From Nonomuraea spiralis (lineage in GTDB: Bacteria; Actinomycetota; Actinomycetes; Streptosporangiales; Streptosporangiaceae), in the NCBI RefSeq assembly GCF_014648435.1, contig NZ_BMRC01000053.1, positions 1 through 43,935 on the forward strand: 43,935 nt of DNA. Reading direction: 5' to 3'. The notes beneath the pieces were generated by a model. That model did no database searches and was not told the origin of the DNA. It saw only the letters and a program-made list of their open reading frames with translations. A program made the translations under genes and the position numbers. Positions 1-7,365 of this stretch are shown piece by piece; position 1 is the first letter of the stretch, and each line of letters opens with the position of its first letter.

Positions 1-39
1 CTTGGTTTGCGCCTTCGAAGGATCACGCGATGGCCGTCA

Positions 40-270
40 TCATTTCACGACGACACACCTGTTGACCAGGTCAAACTCGTACACCACTCCCGTGGACGCA
101 ACCGTCAGCTCCGCCGCCTGCTCGTCGCTTCCTAGCAGGGACGCGGCGTCGCTCTCCTGGCAGCCGTCCTCCGCGAGCAGCTTGGAGTATGACGCGAAGA
201 TCTCGTCCGGAACAACGCCCATCAGTAGGCGCTGTGCGTTGATCTGATTCTGCCCGTCCACTGACACCAC
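40..270 (-). CDS. Small hypothetical protein
   Basis: This is an open frame of about 76 codons starting with GTG. The translation has balanced, acidic composition (many Asp/Glu, few Arg) and ends in a beta-strand-like stretch (VYEFDLVNRCVVVK), unlike the Arg/Pro-rich products of antisense frames in this DNA. I do not recognise a family. No convincing Shine-Dalgarno precedes the GTG, so the true start may be slightly different or the gene may be a 3' fragment. It is divergent from the BTAD gene downstream. Real coding is likely; function is unknown. Confidence 0.4.
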   Translation of the reverse strand: MVSVDGQNQINAQRLLMGVVPDEIFASYSKLLAEDGCQESDAASLLGSDEQAAELTVASTGVVYEFDLVNRCVVVK

Positions 271-525
271 CAGACAGAGGGTAGTGGCTCTGATGCTTAG
301 CGTGATGGTCCTTCGTGGGCCGTGTCGAGGGTGAGTGGTTCCGCGCGATGGTGGGTTTTCACTGCCGCGTACTGCGGGCCCAGAGTCCCTCTGTGCAAGG
401 CGTTCCCGTGACCCTGGACGCCCCGCCCCTGGTCAGTAGGCGCCGTGAGGAGTTTCAGGCTCCCCGATCCGATGCCGCGCGCGATCTGATCAGTGTGAAC
501 GCTCAAGAGCGGCAAGGGAGGCAGC

Positions 526-1533
526 ATGCGACGGCAGTTCGTTAGAGAGGCGGCGAGGGCACTGGCTGGACGATCGTGGGCGATACGTAGCCTGTCTGGA
601 CCACTGGTGGCGTTCGGCCCATTCGGCTCGCGCGACCGTACGGCGCACCAACCCACCGATGCCTGCCTTGATCCAGGGGCGGTTCCCCTCCCTGCGACAC
701 CTACCGGCGGCATGGACCCGGGCCGTAGCGCCCTGAGCACTCCCGCGTCAGAACAGACCAACAGGTCAATGGCCGTTCTGCACAACCCGACGGCCGACCG
801 TCGCGGCCTGGTCCGCCTTGTGGGCCAGTGCGCCATCGAAGGGGGCAACCGTGCGGCGGGTGGTTGGGGAACCGACACCTGGGCCCTTCTCGGTCTGCTC
901 GCCGAGCACCGCTCCTCTCTGCTCACCAAGGCTGCTGCCGGCAACAAGCTCTGGCCCCAAGCCGAGGCGCCGAATGACCGGTTCGCCGGCCTTCTGAAGG
1001 CGACGCGCGCCAAGATGCGCGAGGCGCTTGGGATGCCCGGCAACTACGGGCGGATCGTCATCCAGTTCATAGGTGGCACCGGGTATCGGATCAACCGCGA
1101 CCTTTACACCTGCGACGTCTGGCAGATCCGCGACCTTCTCGCCACCGCGGCTCGTGCCAAGGGTCCGGAGAAGGCCACCGCGCTGATCGCCGCCGCCGAC
1201 CTCTATGCCGGCCCCTACCTCCCCGACGTACCGCATGGCTGGGCGCGAAACGCGGCAGATGCTCTGAACCGTGCCGTCGTCCAAGCCCTCGCCCAACTCG
1301 CCGACCTGGAGGAGCAGCCCGAAGTCGAGATCGGTTATCTCGAACGCGCCACCGAACTCGACCGCGTTGCTGAGCACCTGTACCGCAGGCGAATGGAGGT
1401 CTACGCCCGCGTTGGCAGGCCCCAAGCCATTCATTACTGCTATGACGAGCTACATGAACAGCTGCGTGCCCGAGACAGAAAGCCGTCCTCGCAAACGGAG
1501 CAGCTCTACCGCAGGATCACTGACTTCGCATGA
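526..1533 (+). CDS. BTAD-type transcriptional regulator, degenerate N-terminus
   Basis: The C-terminal two thirds match the SARP/BTAD architecture: a winged-helix region at residues about 115-190 (pattern LLGLLAEHRSSLLTK ... LWPQ ... RIVIQFIGGTGYRIN), then an all-helical bacterial transcriptional activator domain at about 195-332. BTAD proteins of this kind are common in actinobacterial conjugative elements, often as the tail of longer LysM-BTAD proteins. The first 100 residues are low in recognisable structure and look like residue of a longer or rearranged gene. The start at 526 is supported by AAGGGAGG at 514-521; a later ATG at 769 has no good ribosome site. It is monocistronic. Regulation of the adjacent element is inferred, not shown. 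Confidence 0.7.
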   Translation: MRRQFVREAARALAGRSWAIRSLSGPLVAFGPFGSRDRTAHQPTDACLDPGAVPLPATPTGGMDPGRSALSTPASEQTNRSMAVLHNPTADRRGLVRLVGQCAIEGGNRAAGGWGTDTWALLGLLAEHRSSLLTKAAAGNKLWPQAEAPNDRFAGLLKATRAKMREALGMPGNYGRIVIQFIGGTGYRINRDLYTCDVWQIRDLLATAARAKGPEKATALIAAADLYAGPYLPDVPHGWARNAADALNRAVVQALAQLADLEEQPEVEIGYLERATELDRVAEHLYRRRMEVYARVGRPQAIHYCYDELHEQLRARDRKPSSQTEQLYRRITDFA

Positions 1534-1600
1534 GCAGTCGAACCTCTAAATTACTGTTGTCGACGACTTGACGAGAGCTGCTGAGGTGATTCCTTATATA

Positions 1601-1624
1601 GGCCGTGCGCACACGCGCACGGCC
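1601..1624 (+). terminator. Perfect 10-bp hairpin after the BTAD gene
   Basis: GGCCGTGCGC, loop ACAC, GCGCACGGCC: a perfect inverted repeat 67 bases past the BTAD stop codon. There is no T-tract, as is common for actinobacterial terminators. A protein-binding site is the alternative. Confidence 0.5.
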
Positions 1625-1875
1625 ATGGTCACGCAGAACTGAAAGGGGTGCGCTCATCATGCGTTTATTACGGTTTGAGCCGACGGAATCGCGGAGGTAA
1701 GTAGTCCCGGCGGCTCTGGGGCCCTCGCTGCCTGCGTCGTTGACGGGCGCAGGCATCGGAGGGAGGCGGGCTCGCAGTCGTGTATGCCGCAGTACGCGGC
1801 TGCGAGGCCGTTCCTGGGCTGCCCGATCTGGGTGTGCACTCTGCCTGAGCCAGACCACGCCGACCTCCGCGAAGA

Positions 1876-1910
1876 GTGGGACCAACCGGCTGCTATCCGG
1901 CTGGTCCCAC
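1876..1910. repeat. 14-bp inverted repeat, one mismatch
   Basis: GTGGGACCAACCGG and CCGGCTGGTCCCAC are complementary at 13 of 14 positions around a 7-base loop. It lies in the gene-free control region. It could be a terminator-like hairpin or a transfer/replication structure; nothing distinguishes these. Confidence 0.4.
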
Positions 1911-2297
1911 CCCCTCAGACTACGGGCAAGCCGGCCGTGAGAAGGCTCGCTTCTGGAGGCGGGAAGCCCTCGTTACGCGAACTTTGCGCTCAGTTGCTCG
2001 GGCCCGCCGGTCGGTGTGCCGATCGCCCTTCCGTTCGGCCCGCCGCCTTGACTGGCACCCCTGCGTTGGTGGGCGCGCGCAGGCGGATGGGGCTGCACGG
2101 GCTACCGGTGGCTCGCCCGACTCGCCTTACGAGTCGAGAACTCGCCATGGAGTGAACCCGGTTGTTCTGATGCTGGTAATTCAATTTGGATAATCCCCTA
2201 TCGCTCCACTCCTGGCTTCTGGCTTGATAATTCATGCTCGGCGCTGCGCGCTGCCCCATTGTGCTGCGCGGCTGGGCTCAGGAGTCGTTAGCGATTC

Positions 2298-2315
2298 ATC
2301 GCCCGATCGGGCGAT
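2298..2315. promoter_or_regulatory. 18-bp perfect palindrome upstream of the HTH gene
   Basis: ATCGCCCGATCGGGCGAT is a perfect palindrome about 140 bases before the ATG of the double-HTH protein at 2454, followed by a T-rich patch (TTGTTTTTTGG). A dimeric HTH protein could bind it, the neighbouring gene product being the obvious candidate. Autoregulation is inference. Confidence 0.45.
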
Positions 2316-2453
2316 CGTGAGCCTATTGTTTTTTGGCTAACACGCCGCCGGATCGGCTTGCTTTGCGTTCTAGGTCGAGAAATAGTCGTTGTGTACGAAC
2401 GAATTTGGCCCAGGGTAATTCTGGGGCCGTACCACAAATCAAGGGAGAAATGA

Positions 2454-3386
2454 ATGACGGCGACCACAGGGCCCGAGCTGACCGGCACTTCGGCCGAGTT
2501 TCGTCCTGAAGGCACAGCGGCCAAGGTATGGGCGGCCCTGACCGTCACTCCGGCGGCATCCGTCACGATGATCGCTGAGGCTGCTGGTGTCTCGCGGCCG
2601 ACCGCGGCCAAAGCCCTCGCGGCGTTCGCCGAGGCAGGCCACGCCATCCGTACCCCCGGTGGGCGCTCCGAGGAAGGCCGAGCCCTACCGGACACGTGGG
2701 CTCCGATCGTCGCTGACGACGTGTGTGATCAGGATGGCATCGTCCTTCCGGAACCCGACATGGCTGCGGACCCCGAGATCCCGGCGGCCTCAGACACCAC
2801 CGACTCAGCCACTCAAGGTGCTTCGACCACCGCCATGTCCCTCCCGGACGCCATGCGCATCCTTGAACAGGAGGCCGATCGCCGTGCGGCTGCTGAGGCC
2901 GAGTTGGCCCGCGCCCAGGCCGAGGAGGAAGCCCGTCGCCAGCAGGCGGCTGAGACCTTGGCCAAGGCCCGCGTGATCGAAGACACGCGGCGCGCCCTGA
3001 CCGACCTTCTCAATGCCGTCACCACCACCTACGCGGCCCTCTTGTCCGACGACGGGGCGGCATTCACCACGGGCCTGGAGGCCATCTACAGCGGTACTGC
3101 AGACGTACGAAAGGCCGCTCGCACTACCCAGCCCAAGACCAGCGCTGGGTGGGGTTCCTCGCGGAGCGGTGACCGCAGCGCGTCCCGGCCCCTGCGCCCG
3201 GACGTCGCAGCCCACCTGATGAAGCACCCCAGCTTGGCATTCACCGCCAATGAGATCGCGAAGGTGCTCGGCCGTTCCTCCGGGGCAGTCGCGAACGCCC
3301 TGGACACCCTCGCCCGCAACGGCGAGGCCGAACTCGTCAGTGAGCGCCCCAACCGCTTCCGCGCAACCAATCCCCAGGACGCCTAG
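2454..3386 (+). CDS. Double winged-helix / coiled-coil DNA-binding protein
   Basis: The 310-residue protein has a MarR/IclR-like helix-turn-helix at each end. The N-terminal one (about 22-80) reads VWAALTVTPAASVTMIAEAA then GVSRPTAAKALAAFAEAGHA. The C-terminal one (about 240-305) reads LMKHPSLAFTANEIAKVLGR then SSGAVANALDTLARNGEAEL. Between them is an Ala/Glu/Arg-rich coiled coil (about 130-185). Proteins of this layout accompany actinobacterial integrative elements and probably act as regulators or partition-like architectural proteins. GGGAG at 2443-2447 sets the start. The 3416 gene follows after 29 bases, so they are probably co-transcribed. The exact role is not known to me. Confidence 0.75.
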   Translation: MTATTGPELTGTSAEFRPEGTAAKVWAALTVTPAASVTMIAEAAGVSRPTAAKALAAFAEAGHAIRTPGGRSEEGRALPDTWAPIVADDVCDQDGIVLPEPDMAADPEIPAASDTTDSATQGASTTAMSLPDAMRILEQEADRRAAAEAELARAQAEEEARRQQAAETLAKARVIEDTRRALTDLLNAVTTTYAALLSDDGAAFTTGLEAIYSGTADVRKAARTTQPKTSAGWGSSRSGDRSASRPLRPDVAAHLMKHPSLAFTANEIAKVLGRSSGAVANALDTLARNGEAELVSERPNRFRATNPQDA

Positions 3387-3415
3387 TCAGCGGCCCTGGC
3401 ATGAAAGGAGAAATC

Positions 3416-3754
3416 ATGTCCGATGAGATGTTCACCCTCCTGGGGTGGGCATGGGATGTAGACCTGGCCAAACGCTTGGCCCGACGCCACCCAGTACGCC
3501 CGGCTGCTATCCGGACGTTGACCGGCGTCAAGGACCTCATCCGCATCGACCCCAACCACGCCACGACGGTTGACCTGACCAAACCCATCCTGGTCGTTCC
3601 GCTGCCGTGCGCACTGCCTCCCGGCAACCGCCTGGTGATCGACGGCTGGCACCGCATACACCGCGCCCTCGACCTGGGCATGGAGAAGCTGCCCGCGATC
3701 CTTCTGGATCCGGCCGACGAGCGGACGTGCCGCCTTCGGGGTGGCGACATCTGA
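3416..3754 (+). CDS. Small ParB-like (IDGWHR motif) hypothetical protein
   Basis: The 112-residue protein contains VIDGWHRIHRALDLGMEKLP, which resembles the ParB/Sulfiredoxin-fold signature (hhDGxHRhxAhxxxG). Before it is a predicted strand ILVVPLPCAL. ParB-fold proteins can bind CTP or DNA, but only one short motif is visible, so function cannot be assigned. AAAGGAG at 3404-3410 fixes the ATG at 3416 rather than the upstream in-frame ATG at 3401. It lies in tandem with the double-HTH gene and is closed by a strong hairpin at 3765. Confidence 0.6.
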   Translation: MSDEMFTLLGWAWDVDLAKRLARRHPVRPAAIRTLTGVKDLIRIDPNHATTVDLTKPILVVPLPCALPPGNRLVIDGWHRIHRALDLGMEKLPAILLDPADERTCRLRGGDI

Positions 3755-3764
3755 CACACAGCGA

Positions 3765-3806
3765 ATGGGGAGGGCGGGTTGGCCGCGGCCGACCCGCCCT
3801 CCCCAT
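3765..3806 (+). terminator. Intrinsic terminator-like 15-bp hairpin
   Basis: ATGGGGAGGGCGGGT at 3765-3779 pairs perfectly with ACCCGCCCTCCCCAT at 3792-3806. The 12-base loop itself contains the palindrome GGCCGCGGCC. It starts 10 bases after the stop of the ParB-like gene, so it most likely terminates the 2454-3754 operon. There is no T-tract. Confidence 0.75.
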
Positions 3807-3978
3807 GCCTGCATCGCCACCCATGGGACGTCCCGGTCTACTCCGGCGGAGTCGTGGTTTCCCTGCTCGTCGGTGGCGGTCGTGCCGTCGCCGCCTTGCT
3901 CCGGGCCCGAGCAGCAGCCGGCGCGCAGCCCCAGCACTACTGGTGCAGGGGTGTTATTCCGACCGTGCGCTATTCCCC

Positions 3979-4653
3979 TCATAGTTGATCGCTTGGCTGA
4001 CGGCGGGAGGTTCCCTCCGGAGCGAAGGTGAAGCCATCTGTGAAGCGTGTGCCGCCGGTGCGTATCGCCAAGAGCGCCGGTTCGGCGTGGACGGGGACCG
4101 ATTCGCTGCTGGGCGGGGAAGCGAAGCCGTTCCAGAGGTGGAAGCAGATCAGCGGGTCCTCGGGACGGTCGGTGGAGTAGGCCAGAGTCTTGGGGAAGTT
4201 GGGGTTGGTGCCTCCGAAGAGGACCGACGGCGGCCCGAACGTCGTGTAGACCTCGCTGAGGAACCGATCTTGAGCGCACCAGGACTTGCTGGTGCGAAAT
4301 ATCTCGTCGTACTCCGCCAAGGAGAGCGTCCGATCCAGTTCCAACCAGCCCTGCCGGTGGGCGATCTCGGCATAGACCGACGACACCGCACCCTCATGAT
4401 CATCGCCCCAGAGCAGTCGAAACGCTCCGCGCACCCCCGTGGAGGGGAAGCATTCTCGCGTCCGGAGTTGCTCCAGTTCTTCTCGCCAGGCCGCCTCGCG
4501 GTCGTCGGCGAAGGCCGTCGCGTCCATATAGAGCCTCAGCGCGATCTCGCCGCCATACATCCCTGGTCGGCGTAGGGCGAGGTTCAGCTGGGTCAGGAGG
4601 TAATGGTGAACCTCCTGAACTGTTCGCCTGCTTTCACGTGGCATATCGATCAT
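3979..4653 (-). CDS. Conserved-looking hypothetical protein, 224 aa
   Basis: The translation is well balanced (acidic, Trp/Tyr-containing, no low complexity) and clearly coding. It begins with a helical segment containing LNLALRRPGMYGGEIALRLY and a middle part rich in Glu/Trp. No membrane segment, signal peptide or known catalytic motif is visible and I do not recognise the family. The ATG overlaps the TGA of the upstream integrase remnant (ATGA), which suggests it was once translationally coupled to that gene. This supports an origin as cargo of a mobile element. Function unknown. Confidence 0.6.
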   Translation of the reverse strand: MIDMPRESRRTVQEVHHYLLTQLNLALRRPGMYGGEIALRLYMDATAFADDREAAWREELEQLRTRECFPSTGVRGAFRLLWGDDHEGAVSSVYAEIAHRQGWLELDRTLSLAEYDEIFRTSKSWCAQDRFLSEVYTTFGPPSVLFGGTNPNFPKTLAYSTDRPEDPLICFHLWNGFASPPSSESVPVHAEPALLAIRTGGTRFTDGFTFAPEGTSRRQPSDQL

Positions 4654-4935
4654 CGCCCTGCTTCTTTCTGCTCGGCGGTGCGTTCGGCGAGGTAGTCAGT
4701 CCAGTCCTTGCGGGCGTAGGTGACCCAGCGGACAGCGGTGTTGATGTGAAGGCCGAGGAGGTCGGCGAGGATCGCGGCGGGCAGGTCGGAGGCGAGGGCT
4801 GCGAGGGCTCCGTTACGGGCAGGGCAAGCACTGATGCCATGGCGGTTGAGCAGGTTGGTGAGCTGATGAGGTCGATGGGCTGTCCGGGGACCCGACCGGG
4901 GAACAGCCAGCGCGGGCCGGTCGGGCAGTGGGATT
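4650..4935 (-). pseudogene. C-terminal remnant of a tyrosine-recombinase-like integrase, frameshifted
   Basis: Reading the minus strand, one frame gives GPRWLFPGRVPGQPID (about 4925-4880) and the next frame continues HQLTNLLNRHGI then SDLPAAILADLLGLHINTAV (about 4870-4720), ending in a TGA at 4650. Together these make the C-terminal part of actinobacterial integrase/recombinase-like proteins (pattern LFPGR..G.PI ... LL...GI ... LPA.vLADLLGLh..TA.RW). A frameshift near 4870 and loss of everything upstream make it a pseudogene. The upstream boundary abuts the truncated secreted-protein gene at 4952, marking a recombination junction. Confidence 0.65.
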
Positions 4936-4951
4936 GTGCTGGACGGCGGTG

Positions 4952-5836
4952 TCAGGGCCGGGAGGCGCCCGTAGGTTGTCCGGCGCGGCAGGGGGCGCGC
5001 CAATAGAGGCAGATGGGAAGTCGGCTCTGCGCATCCAACACCACTCGATCGCCCAGAGGCTCTCCGAGCCGAACGACGCCCTCGCCGGATTTTCCAACAC
5101 CTGCGCATAGGAGCCCGCCGTCGGGAATGTGCTCATGAACCTCGATTCCGAGGACCACGACATCGGGCCGCTCGTCCGAATGCAGGCGGACGGTCAGCGG
5201 CTTCCGGCCGAGGCAAGCGCCATACTGGTAGTTCACCCGCAGCGTGCGTTCGTCGAGCACCTGGAAGCCGGTGATGTCGTAGGGCCGGTCGTCGCCGACG
5301 GCGTCCTCGATGGTGCCGAGCGTTGCCTGGTCGACCGCGAGGTGATCGATGGGGCCGGGCAGGTTCGAGAAGTACAGCCGCCACGCTGGGACGGTGGCCA
5401 TGCCGCGCAGAGTCCGCAGGCGCATGGTCGTGAACGTGGCAGAGGTCATCTTGTACGCCTGATCGTCTTGGGCTGAGGCCTCGGACGGGAAGGGGGAAAG
5501 CGCGACCAGCGCCTGGCGTGCGCTGATCACAGGCACCTGCATGGTGGAGCCATCATCCCAGCCGATCCGCGCCTCCTTCGGAGTGGCGGGGAGCGGGCCG
5601 GCCACGGCGAAGCCGAACTCCTCATCCCTCGAGATCTTCTTCTTCACGTTCTGCTTCATCTGGCTCAGGTCGCCTGTCGGGACAAAGCCGTTACGCCAGA
5701 TCTCCGCCGCGCCGCTGGTCCGCCAGGTCCAGACGGCGCGGGCGGCATAGTCGTCGAACGTGAGCCTTCTAGGGAGGAGGAGGTCGCCTCTGGCAAGCGC
5801 GGTCACTGCAAGTAATGTCACCAGTAATCGCAGCAT
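4952..5836 (-). CDS. Putative secreted/membrane-anchored hypothetical protein, 3' end rearranged
   Basis: The protein begins with a hydrophobic stretch (MLRLLVTLLAVTALA) that looks like a signal peptide or anchor, followed by a soluble domain of about 240 residues. Near residue 265 it has VVRLGEPLGDRVVLDAQSR, a C-terminal signature I associate with small secreted actinobacterial proteins (…LxxPLGDRxxxDAxTG…). Those normally end a few residues later, but here the frame runs on into Cys/Arg/Pro-rich sequence for about 28 residues, overlapping the junction with the integrase remnant. The natural C-terminus was probably lost or replaced. It is transcribed after the NlpC/P60 gene (gap 9 bases), so it is the last gene of the conjugation operon. 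Function unknown. Confidence 0.6.
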   Translation of the reverse strand: MLRLLVTLLAVTALARGDLLLPRRLTFDDYAARAVWTWRTSGAAEIWRNGFVPTGDLSQMKQNVKKKISRDEEFGFAVAGPLPATPKEARIGWDDGSTMQVPVISARQALVALSPFPSEASAQDDQAYKMTSATFTTMRLRTLRGMATVPAWRLYFSNLPGPIDHLAVDQATLGTIEDAVGDDRPYDITGFQVLDERTLRVNYQYGACLGRKPLTVRLHSDERPDVVVLGIEVHEHIPDGGLLCAGVGKSGEGVVRLGEPLGDRVVLDAQSRLPICLYWRAPCRAGQPTGASRP

Positions 5837-5845
5837 CCGAAGAGC

Positions 5846-6466
5846 TTAGGACGTACGCGTCGAGCTCGGACGGCCATAACCGATGATGTCCTCGCGTTCG
5901 GTGTAGCGGCTGATTCGGACGCGTAGGCCGGTGCGAGGGGCCTCGATCATGTGATGTGCGTCGAGGACGAGGCCGACGTGTCCGGGGCGGTTGGGACCTC
6001 CGTCGAAGCCTTGGAAGAACACGAGGTCTCCCGAGGCCTGATGACCGGGGGGAACGTGGACGAGAGCCTGCCATTGTTCGACTGTGGTGCGCGGGATGGT
6101 GGTTCCGGCCTGATGCCAGGCGTAACGGATGAGACCCGAGCAATCGAAGCCGACCTTCGCGCCTTGTCCGAGCCCCCGGGTAGGACCGTCGAGTCCGCCG
6201 CCCCCGTACGAGTACGGGGTGCCAAGCCACCGGGACGCCGCCGCTACCGCTGCCGAGCCGCGCCCCGCTCCGCTGATTGTCAGTGGCGCGCAGGCATGGC
6301 TTGCCGCGACCGTGGCGGTCTGCTGGTGGAGATTGTCGGTGGGTGCGGACGTACCGCAGAAAGCGCTCGGAGCGTCGTAACCCGGTAGCAGGGTTGCGAT
6401 AACGCTGATGAGGACGGCGATCAGGGCGAGCGCCCCGATGGCCGTGGCCGTGATGACCGGCATCAC
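5846..6466 (-). CDS. NlpC/P60 peptidoglycan hydrolase of the transfer system
   Basis: The 206-residue protein has an N-terminal membrane segment (about 5-28), a short linker and an NlpC/P60 domain (about 70-202). The catalytic Cys lies in VGFDCSGLIRYAW (C109) and the catalytic His in PGHVGLVLDAHHMIEAPRTG (H163, with H171/H172 nearby). Enzymes of this family cleave peptide bonds of peptidoglycan. Within type IV secretion operons they take the VirB1-like role of opening the wall for the channel. The start overlaps the stop of the replication-relaxation gene (GTGATG). All catalytic residues are present, so it should be active. Confidence 0.88.
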   Translation of the reverse strand: MMPVITATAIGALALIAVLISVIATLLPGYDAPSAFCGTSAPTDNLHQQTATVAASHACAPLTISGAGRGSAAVAAASRWLGTPYSYGGGGLDGPTRGLGQGAKVGFDCSGLIRYAWHQAGTTIPRTTVEQWQALVHVPPGHQASGDLVFFQGFDGGPNRPGHVGLVLDAHHMIEAPRTGLRVRISRYTEREDIIGYGRPSSTRTS

Positions 6467-7365
6467 GCAGTGATGCGGTCAGTGGTGCCCCATGCGCCCC
6501 GTAGGGCGATCAGGCGGCGGCGGGGATCGGTTGATCCCGCTGGCAGCCACACGGGCCCGGCGGGGCCATCAGCGGCCGTCGGGGGCGTGTGTACGGCCGT
6601 GGCGACGGGCACGTTCGGGGCCATCAGGAGCTTGCGGAAGTTGGCTTCGCGGGTGGGGTTCGGGAGCCAGAAGAGCACGGGCGTGGTGATGCCGGTTGCT
6701 TCGGCCAGGGCGGCGTACCCGTCGAGTTTGGCCAGGACGCGGGACAGCGACTCGGTACCGGTGTCGTACTCCAGGAAGAAGTCGATCGTGTCCGGCTGGC
6801 CGGTTGAAGTGGGCTCGGTCCAGCGGCCGAAGGCGTCGGGCCGGGCGAGGTCGCCCCACAGGGCGGTGCATCGGCGTTCGGGCCACCATTCGGCGACTTC
6901 GGATTCGTCACTTTGGCGGCGGGCCGTGGCGTGCAGTTGGGCGAAGAACTCGTTCACGCCTATCTGGTGAGTCAGCCGGGACGAGAAGGCAATCGCGCCG
7001 GCCGAATCGGGGCGGTAGCGGAGCTCAGCGGGAGTAATGCCGCGCTGGGCGGCCAGATGATGGGCGCCGGTGGTGCCGAGAATCCAGTGCCAGGGGCGGC
7101 TTCCGGTGCGGGCCCAGGGGCGGAAGCGGTCCAGGGCACGAAGTTCGTAGAGGTCCAGGAGGCGGTGGCGGGCGCGGTGGATGCTGGGGAAGAAGATGGC
7201 GGTGAGTTGGTCGGTGGTGAGGACGCGGTGTTCCCAGACGGCGTCGAGGATCTCGGCATCTCGTGGGGTGAGTCGTTCGGCGAGGTCGGCGACGAGGGCC
7301 TGACTGACGCGGGTGCGCTGGTGCCGGGAAGGCAGTAGCCGGCGGGGTGAGTTCGGTCGGGTCAT
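6463..7365 (-). CDS. Replication-relaxation family protein
   Basis: The 300-residue protein matches the replication-relaxation family found on actinobacterial plasmids and conjugative elements. An N-terminal winged-helix (about 30-107) reads LTPRDAEILDAVWEHRVLTT ... ARHRLLDLYELRALDRFRPW ... WHWILGTTGAHHLA. It is followed by an alpha/beta domain with FFLEYDTGTESLSRVLAKLD (about 197-216), which is nuclease-fold-like in pattern. Proposed roles are DNA processing or control of element replication/transfer. It overlaps the coupling-protein gene upstream by 4 bases. With no classical relaxase recognised in the element, this is a candidate for the missing DNA-processing function. That is inference. 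Confidence 0.8.
   Translation of the reverse strand: MTRPNSPRRLLPSRHQRTRVSQALVADLAERLTPRDAEILDAVWEHRVLTTDQLTAIFFPSIHRARHRLLDLYELRALDRFRPWARTGSRPWHWILGTTGAHHLAAQRGITPAELRYRPDSAGAIAFSSRLTHQIGVNEFFAQLHATARRQSDESEVAEWWPERRCTALWGDLARPDAFGRWTEPTSTGQPDTIDFFLEYDTGTESLSRVLAKLDGYAALAEATGITTPVLFWLPNPTREANFRKLLMAPNVPVATAVHTPPTAADGPAGPVWLPAGSTDPRRRLIALRGAWGTTDRITA

Larger units (their letters stand above)
1534..2453. other. Palindrome-rich intergenic control region
   Basis: I find no convincing gene in these 920 bases; the open frames are Arg/Ser-rich and lack ribosome sites. The stretch holds several hairpin-forming sequences: 1601-1624, 1876-1910, a CGACTCG/CGAGTCG pair at 2118-2136, and an 18-base palindrome at 2298-2315. 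Two AT-rich patches (about 2160-2235 and 2325-2345) stand out in the high-GC DNA. It probably contains the promoter of the HTH gene at 2454 and could contain an origin-of-transfer or partition-type site. That is inference only. Confidence 0.45.

Noticed and set aside
297..1043. 248-codon minus-strand frame opposite the BTAD gene
   Set aside because: Arg/Pro/Ser-rich composition typical of an antisense frame in high-GC DNA; the plus-strand gene has an SD and recognisable domains.
3383..4279. 298-codon minus-strand frame spanning the ParB-like gene, the terminator and the 224-aa gene
   Set aside because: It crosses a strong terminator hairpin and two better-supported genes; composition is random.
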